A stretch of DNA of 64,000 nucleotides from Riptortus pedestris (taxonomy: Eukaryota > Arthropoda > Insecta > Hemiptera > Alydidae), in NCBI GenBank assembly GCA_019009955.1, contig CM032232.1:75122501-75186500 (forward strand), written 5' to 3'. The notes below the pieces were generated by a model. The model was not told where the DNA came from and ran no database searches. It saw nothing but the letters and a program-made list of their open reading frames with translations. Shown piece after piece: positions 58,762 through 64,000 of this stretch. Positions within the stretch are counted from its first letter, which is position 1. Each line of letters begins with the position of its first letter. The translations under genes were made by a program, and so were the position numbers.

Positions 58762-58876
58762 TTGAACCTAATTTTCGTCATCTCATGGGTAGGATCGATG
58801 GACATTTAAAGAAAAAATGTGAAAAACCCTTCATGAGTACGACCTCAATAGCTAATTTCCCTTAAGGAAAATCTGC
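58233..58876 (-). mobile_element. R1 repeat copy, gamma type, both ends present
   Basis: On minus it opens GCAGATTTTCCTTAAGGG (one change in the palindrome), AAATTAGCTATTGAGGTCG and ACTCATGAAGGG. A long (TA)n tract at 58701-58756 follows, then the core and the gamma module (CGGACGAGATGAGATCGGCT, TTCGGCCGTTTCCCTAAC, CTCTCGTGAAATTTCTCTAT). It ends TGGGAAATCTGCTTAGCTTA-CGCAGCCCCTGCGTGACGGA. TAA flanks both GCAGATTT-type ends on the plus strand. Confidence 0.88.
58701..58756. repeat. (TA)n microsatellite inside R1
   Basis: About 28 TA units at the R1 site, minus-strand copy. Confidence 0.95.
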
Positions 58877-59183
58877 TAAGCATTTACAAAACTAGCTTAA
58901 TAAAATATATTTACTGATTGCAATTATTTATTGGAAGCTTAAAATAATTATAGAATGTACTTATGTGTAGCCGAAAGTAATTTTTTTCCACATTTCTTAT
59001 ACTTGTCCATGAAAGCCTTTTACGTTTATGATTTGATAAAATTAATTTCAACAGGGTTTATTTAATTTATTACATTTTTCATACATAAATTGTGCTAGAG
59101 TTAACTTTGAATATACTTGCCAGCTGTATTTTTCAGCGCTCACAGTGCGTTCATAAAACTTTTATATATCATTGAATACGATA
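58877..59183. other. Spacer, no gene
   Basis: No supported feature. Confidence 0.45.
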
Positions 59184-59275
59184 GTTATTATTATTTATTA
59201 ACGTCCACTTTTTGCAACTCAGGCTAATTGGGACGGGTTATCTACAGGTTACCACCCTTTTCTAGCCAGGGTGAG
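59184..59275 (-). mobile_element. 5'-truncated SINE with short target-site duplication
   Basis: The plus strand carries TTATTAACGTCCACTTTTTG, CAACTCAGGCTAATTGGGAC and ACCACCCTTTTCTAGCCAGG. It is flanked by ATACGATA at 59176-59183 and 59276-59283. The head is absent. Confidence 0.82.
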
Positions 59276-59329
59276 ATACGATAACGATGATGATTTCCTA
59301 CACATTTTGGTCTAGCGACTTTAATGGTT

Positions 59330-59390
59330 TCGCTTTAAGGTAAATTAGTTACTGAGGTTGTATGTATTATGCGATTTTTCAAACATCCCT
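59330..59390 (+). mobile_element. R1 left-half fragment
   Basis: TAAGGTAAATTAGTTACTGA, GGTTGTATGTATTATGCGAT and TTTTCAAACATCC match the R1 region after the palindrome. It overlaps the 3' edge of the LINE remnant that follows. Confidence 0.5.
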
Positions 59391-60020
59391 ACCGCGCAGG
59401 TTGTAAAATTAAGATATTTTTTGATATCAGAGTTTTGGGAGGCTATGGAAAAAGGAATGTTGAGGCCATCATGGAAAGTTAAATTGGATACGTAAAATGG
59501 GGAATCTGTAATATTGCGGAGTATTCTGGATTGGAGGGTTTGGATTTTTGAAAGAATTTGAAGGTTTAGTGGAACCCCAAAGTTCAAGTCCGTACGTCCA
59601 TATTGGTTGGAGTACTGTCGTATAAGTCAATCGTTTGTTGTGTAGTGATAGTTTAGATCAGTTGTCAAGTAGTCTTAGTAGACTACTACTAAACCTTCAA
59701 ATTACTATAAAATACCGTCGATTCAGTTCTTGTCTTTTTAGTCTGATGTGAGGTTTCCATATTAGTCGGTTGTCTAATGTGAGTCCTAGATACTTAATTT
59801 GTGATTTATGAGGAATTAGTGCGCAATTGAATGTAACTGGAGGGCAGATGGAGCGTCGGAGAATGTAAAACTAAAGTTCAATTTTGTTAATTGCCAAATT
59901 AGAGCATGACTAGTGATAAGGTTTAGTAAAGGGTTGAAATAATTTGTATAACCATTCTTATCAAAGAAGTTGATTTTAACAATTTTTGTTTTTTTTTTAC
60001 ATTTTCCTAACTGAAATATC
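59391..60020 (-). pseudogene. Jockey-clade LINE, reverse transcriptase C-terminal part
   Basis: Read on minus in order: a segment ending ICPPVTFNCALIP; KYLGLTLDNRLIWKPHI (KYLG at 59784-59795); SKLSLHNKRLTYTTVL; PIWTYGLELWG (WTYGLELWG encoded by 59574-59600); ILRNITDSPFYVSN; and GLNIPF. The PPVT, KYLG-x-x-LD-x-L-x-W, P-x-WTYG-x-x-LWG and LR-x-I-x-x-x-P-x-YV series is typical of the region from the end of the reverse transcriptase to the C-terminus of Jockey-like ORF2. At least two frameshifts and stops (before SKLSL and after YFIVI) show that it is dead. The N-terminal half with the catalytic motif is missing. Confidence 0.85.
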
Positions 60021-60044
60021 ATAGATCTGTTTTTATTTCTTAGA

Positions 60045-60510
60045 TTAACACCCTAGCCAAATCTCCTCTCTTACTCATATGATTTTTTTGAAATATGTTC
60101 ATCACGATACACCATAACGTCAGCTTAAACACTAGGAAATGTGAACAGCAGAGGAGGAAACAGAAGTGCAGTTACGTAATTCTCCAGAAATATCAATTTT
60201 CACTTGCCGTTAGAACTAAGTCAATATTATAGGTATCATGGAAAAATATATACTAAGTTTGTTAATGGCTGACATTGTTTATTTTATTTATTTATTTGAG
60301 CTTCGCAGCTTTGGCGATGTTGCTCTAAAATAAAACTTAAAAAACAAAACAAAACTCAAATAAAAACAAAACAATACAAAAAAATAACAAAATTAAACAA
60401 AACATAAATACGTAGAACATAGAACACAAAAGGAACACAAAACATAAAAGGAACGGCTGACATTGGTCGAAGAGTGAGATGATATTTAAAACATTCCCAA
60501 TATTGCACGT
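60045..60510 (+). mobile_element. R1 fragment interrupted by a retroposed insert
   Basis: TAGCCAAATCTCCTCTCTTA-CTCATATGA and GTTTGTTAATGGCTGACATT G, then after the insert CGGCTGACATTGGTCG and AAAACATTCCCAATATTGCA, correspond to the beta-type middle of R1. Ends are eroded. Confidence 0.5.
60278..60454 (-). mobile_element. Retroposed insert with 11-bp target-site duplication
   Basis: Flanked by GGCTGACATTG at 60267-60277 and 60455-60465. On minus it ends AACATCGCCAAAGCTGCGAA, GCTCAAATAAATAAATAAAA, which looks like a LINE or SINE 3' end with an AAATA-type tail. Its upstream part is simple T-rich sequence. At 177 bp it is a short, 5'-truncated insertion into an R1 copy. Confidence 0.8.
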
Positions 60511-60512
60511 CT

Positions 60513-61905
60513 CTTTTTATTTATTATTTATTCATGGACACCACATCGAAGGTGATTTGCCCTTTCAAAAGTAATAACAGGTAACAATAACAAAAATACC
60601 TTAACAACAAGTAACAATAGTAAATACCTTAACAACAAGTAATAATAACGAATACCTTAACAACAAGTAACAATAATAAATACCTTAACAACAAGTGACA
60701 ATAACAAATACCATAACAACATGTAATAATAACAAATACCTTAACAACAAGTAACAATAATAAATACCTTAACAACAAGTGACAATAACAAATACCATAA
60801 CAACATGTAATAATAACAAATAACTTAACAACAAGTAACAATAATAAATACCTTAACAACAAGTAACAATAATAAATACCTTAACAACAAGTAACAATAA
60901 CAAATACCTTAACAACAAGTAACAATAATAAATACCTTAACAACAAGTAACAATAACAAATACCTTAACAACAAGTAACAATAATAAATACCTTAACAAC
61001 AAGTAACAATAACAAATACCTTAACAACAAGTAATAATAACAAATACCTTAACAACAAGTAATAATAACAAATACCTTAACAACAAGTAACAATAATAAA
61101 TACCTTAACAACAAGTGACAATAACAAATACCATAACAACATGTAATAATAACAAATACCTTAACGACAAGTAACAATAATAAATACCTTAACAACAAGT
61201 AACAATAATAAATACCTTAACAACAAGTGACAATAACAAATACCATAACAACATGTAATAATAACAAATACCATAACAACATGTAATAATAACAAATACC
61301 TTAACGACAAGTAACAATAATAAATACCTTAACAACAAGTAATAATAATAAATACCTTAACAACAAGTAATAATAACAAATACCTTAACAACAAGTAATA
61401 ATAACAAATACCTTAACAACAAGTAATAATAACAAATACCTTAACAACAAGTAATAATAACAAATACCTTAACAACAAGTAATAATAACAAATACCTTAA
61501 CAACAAGTAACAATAATAAATACCTTAACAACAAGTAATAATAACAAATACCTTAAAAACAAGTAATAATAACAAATACCTTAACAACAAGTAACAATAA
61601 CAAATACCTTAACAACAAGTAATAATAACAAATAACTTAGCAATAATACCAAAAAAAAAAAAAAATGTATAGTTGGTGGATGATTAATTAATAGTATAAT
61701 TTTAAATTTTGTTGTACACCACAGACTTAATTTGCATGTTAAATGTTGTCATATATTTCAATTTTGTGTAGGTATGAGAATATATAGTTAATGTGTGGGC
61801 TGCCTTCCGTCAATAGTTCTTGTAAGTCCTAGAAGAAGTTCTGGTTTTGTCGTTTTCGGCATTCTGTCAGTATATGTCTTATCGTCAAGGGAATGTTGAT
61901 GATAA
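60513..61905 (-). pseudogene. LINE 3' part with minisatellite in its untranslated region
   Basis: At the upstream (high-coordinate) end the minus strand encodes INIPLTIRHILTECRKRQNQ before a stop. LT-x-x-HIL-x-x-C-x-x-x-x is the usual C-terminal zinc-knuckle remnant of RNase-H-bearing LINEs. At the other end the sequence finishes ATCGAAGGTGATTTGCCC in plus orientation next to an A/T-rich TTTATTTATTATTTATT run. In sense this is ...GGGCAAATCACCTTCGATGT, GGTGTCCATGAATAAATAA, as expected for a LINE 3' end. The 28-bp array (60571-61650) lies between, so it would be in the 3' untranslated region. Joining these parts into one element is inference. Confidence 0.55.
60571..61650. repeat. 28-bp minisatellite, about 38 units
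   Basis: The unit is approximately AAATACCTTAACAACAAGTA-ATAATAAC. Variants are CAATAATA or CAATAACA, GTGAC for GTAAC, and CCATAACAACATG for CCTTAACAACAAG. The pair GTGACAATAAC + CCATAACAACATG recurs as a 56-bp dimer at about 60690, 60775, 61105 and 61222, a sign of block duplication. The 77-codon minus frame of leucine, valine and cysteine repeats is a by-product. Confidence 0.95.
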
Positions 61906-61919
61906 GACATATACTGACA
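61865..61919. repeat. Perfect 19-bp inverted repeat at the LINE break
   Basis: TGTCAGTATATGTCTTATC and its exact complement are separated by 17 bases. The left arm is part of the LINE HIL-T-x-C coding segment, so the right arm is an inverted duplicate of LINE sequence. Confidence 0.9.
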
Positions 61920-62070
61920 TCTCTTAGAAAAATATTATATGAACAACACATCTCTTAAAAAAATATTATATGAACAACACATCTCTTAAAAAAATATTAT
62001 ATGAACAACACATCTCTTAAAAAAATATTATATGAACAACACATCTCTTAAAAAAATATTATATGAACAA
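61917..62070. repeat. 31-bp tandem repeat, five units
   Basis: The unit is ACATCTCTTAAAAAAATATT-ATATGAACAAC. Only the first has AGAAAA in place of AAAAAA, and the last lacks the final base. Near identity implies recent expansion. Confidence 0.95.
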
Positions 62071-62432
62071 TCTTTAGGACAAGTTATTTAATTATTTTCG
62101 AATTTTTCCAACTCAAAAAATGTGTTGTTTTTATAGTACTTCCTTTGCCAATTCTACCAAAGCGATTTTCATACTAACATTACAAAATATTCATCCTTGA
62201 TAATGAATTTAATTGTTTCCACGGCGGAGGGTGGAACAAGCATGTTTAACAATAAACCGAAATGGGAGATACACGCACGCACGCACTCTCACCCACACTT
62301 ACAAAATATTGAGAAGACGGAGCTATGTGCACACGGAGTTGCGTAAAAAGTCTTAAAAATTAAGAATGCATTTAATTGTCTTCTCGTTGAAAAAGGTATA
62401 CCAATTATGTTTAACAGACAACCTACTTATTA
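62071..62432. other. Spacer, no gene
   Basis: A short CACGCACGCACG tract near 62272-62284; nothing else. Confidence 0.45.
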
Positions 62433-63331
62433 GCACATTTCGCTTAAGGGAAATCAGCTATTGAGGTTGTACTCACGACGCAATTCTCGATGACCTTCGA
62501 TCATACCTAGGACATGACGAAAATGAGGTCTGTTGAAAACTATATATACATATTTGTCTGTTACGGCTCTAGCGGTCGCAATTATTGTTTAATCGTTACC
62601 AAACTCGATATTTAGTCGTTTTATGTAAAAAGAAATATCAAGTTCGTTAACGGCTGAAATCGGACAGGGGGGAGGAAGGGTTTAAAGGGGGAGACATTTG
62701 AAAATTCGAAATACTTCCGTTACTATACGTCGGATCGAAAAAATGTGTAGAATCAATCTTATAGAAAATTAAATGTACTATAAATATTGTTGTATACATT
62801 TATTCTCTATCTTGAATATTAACCGATATATTTGCACTTTTCAGTTTTCAGACTTCAGCAAACCCCCACTTCTACTTATCTTACATAGAAAGTACTCAGC
62901 TATGTAATAAACCACACCATTCGAAGCTTAAATACCAAATAATATTTTCAAGAGACATTTATTATAGGAGATACACGCAAATATATTCTGGTGAACCCCC
63001 CTCCCTCCTACTAGTTTTTGGACTACTTAAATTGGATTGAGAGACATAAAAAATATTCTGATTCATTATAAATTACAGTACTAGATATCGTAAATAGTTT
63101 CTAATCAAATTAATACGTTATATTCAGATATATTACAGTAATTGTTTTTCTTTCCGGTAAGAAGTTGGCAGAACTGTTTGTTTACGTTTCAGATGCTTTC
63201 CGTCGAGAGGTTTCTTATTGTCGTTTGTATTTATTCACTTCATATTCATGGTGGTGTTTTGTTGCCGGTATGTAGATTTATCTGTTGTTAAACTTCACAA
63301 GGGAAATCTGCTTAGTTTACGCAGCCCCTGC
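62433..63331 (+). mobile_element. R1 repeat copy, delta type, truncated in the last hairpin
   Basis: Starts GCACATTTCGCTTAAGGG, AAATCAGCTATTGAGGTTG and ACTCACGACGCAATTC. The microsatellite site holds TATATATACATAT. The core (TTCGTTAACGGCTGAAATCG, CGTCGGATCGAAAAAATG) and the delta module (TTGGACTACTTAAATTGGAT, CATGGTGGTGTTTTGTTGCC) are well preserved. The end is GGGAAATCTGCTTAGTTTAC, GCAGCCCCTGC, then unique TCTATATTCC, so the copy stops in the middle of the terminal hairpin. Confidence 0.87.
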
Positions 63332-64000
63332 TCTATATTCCAAACCGTGAGAAAGGTAATCAATCACATAAGCTGTCAGCAAGACAGATTCATAGATTCC
63401 GTACTCCCGTCTCAGACCAATGACGACACGAGATACATTTGAATTAATTATTACTATGTTCTAAAATATAGGAGCTAAGACTGAAAGTGAATAGAAGTGA
63501 AGATGGAGCGAGAAAGCGCAGGCAGGAGAGGAACAGACCACCCTACCCTGCATTCCACAAGCCTCCGCTCTCACAGCGACTTTTTATACCACCGCAGGAT
63601 AGCGCCCTTAAATTAAAACAAATTAAAATCACCTGTGTCTGTCTATTCTTTATTATCCTTACATGTACTAATCCTCGAGGATTATGTAAACCTCCTTGTA
63701 CGAGGCAGCGCCCGACTCCATATGAGCCATTAATTAAATACTAAAAGTTATTTAATGAATTCATACATTTGGTGTGGGATATCACTTTCATTTTGGTTGT
63801 TGTATACCTATCTGCTTACGACCAATTTGTTTTAGCGGTTTTACAAGATTTCAATTAACGTTCTTCATATAGTGGGAGGTCCGACGATAACTAACATGTG
63901 TTCGAATTATCTGATCTGAATGAGGAGCAATTATGATTTAATCTTCGTAGTCTAGATATAAGTTGTAAAACAGATGATTCAATACATTTTCCTAATTACA
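63332..64000. other. No gene recognised
   Basis: The frame 63487-63744 (85 codons) starts MNRSEDGARKRRQERN and contains no domain I can name. No exon signals are compelling. Confidence 0.35.

Noticed and set aside
60629..60862. Leucine/cysteine-rich frame of 77 codons on the minus strand
   Set aside because: It is a translation of the 28-bp minisatellite.
61916..62070. CRISPR-like array of 31-bp repeats
   Set aside because: The units are contiguous with no spacers, so this is an ordinary tandem repeat.

Overview
The window reads as animal nuclear DNA, most likely from an arthropod and probably an insect. The evidence is the AT-rich, intron- or intergenic-like texture, long TA, CA, CT and GT microsatellites, a tRNA-derived SINE, Jockey-like and RNase-H-bearing LINE remnants, a Helitron with arthropod-style ends, and Penelope-like terminal sequences. 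A repeat at about 10.3 and 11.3 kb reminds me of sequence from plant-sucking Hemiptera, but that is a weak, memory-based hint. I found no intact protein-coding host gene, no tRNA or rRNA gene and no CRISPR array. The open frames present are short and mostly fall inside repeats.

The dominant component is one dispersed family, called R1 here, with about 19 full, partial or decayed copies on both strands. Its left end is a near-perfect palindrome built on GATTTCCCTTAAGGGAAATC. Its right end carries GGGAAATCTGC followed by a small ACGCAG/CTGCGT hairpin. A shared left half of about 450 bp is joined to at least four alternative right halves (here alpha, beta, gamma, delta). A TA, GT or CT tract sits at the same internal position in most copies, so the family appears to seed microsatellites. 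The best delimited copies are at 1781-2453, 18619-19173, 20671-21425, 21899-22424, 54015-54911, 58233-58876 and 62433-63331.

Region by region: 1-11 kb holds R1 copies separated by unidentified DNA; 10-12.2 kb has a short repeat (R4) and a Penelope-like end; 14.5 kb has a LINE C-terminus; 17.0-17.2 kb has a full-length SINE with a perfect 12-bp target-site duplication; 18.6-22.4 kb has three R1 copies; 22.9-23.5 kb has a broken LINE with an RNase H signature; 24.9-25.4 kb is a 40-bp minisatellite; 27.2-31.0 kb is a nested stack (Penelope-like end, R1 foldback, R1 copy split by a Helitron). From 33.7 to 42.8 kb and from 46.8 to 51.2 kb the DNA is poor in recognisable repeats and may be intronic or regulatory. 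The 44-46.7 kb stretch has an R1 copy and an LTR-retrotransposon tail. A long imperfect hairpin lies at 51.26-51.41 kb. From 52.6 kb to the end, R1 copies, a palindrome of Penelope-like ends, a broken Jockey-clade LINE, and a second LINE with a 1.1-kb minisatellite in its 3' part follow one another.

Functionally this is a layered graveyard of mobile elements rather than a set of cooperating genes. The relative ages can be read from nesting: R1 is older than the Helitron that split one copy, and older than the retroposed insert at 60.3 kb that split another. The most unusual signals are the modular R1 family, the hammerhead-like motifs in the Penelope-like ends, and the 150-bp hairpin at 51.3 kb.
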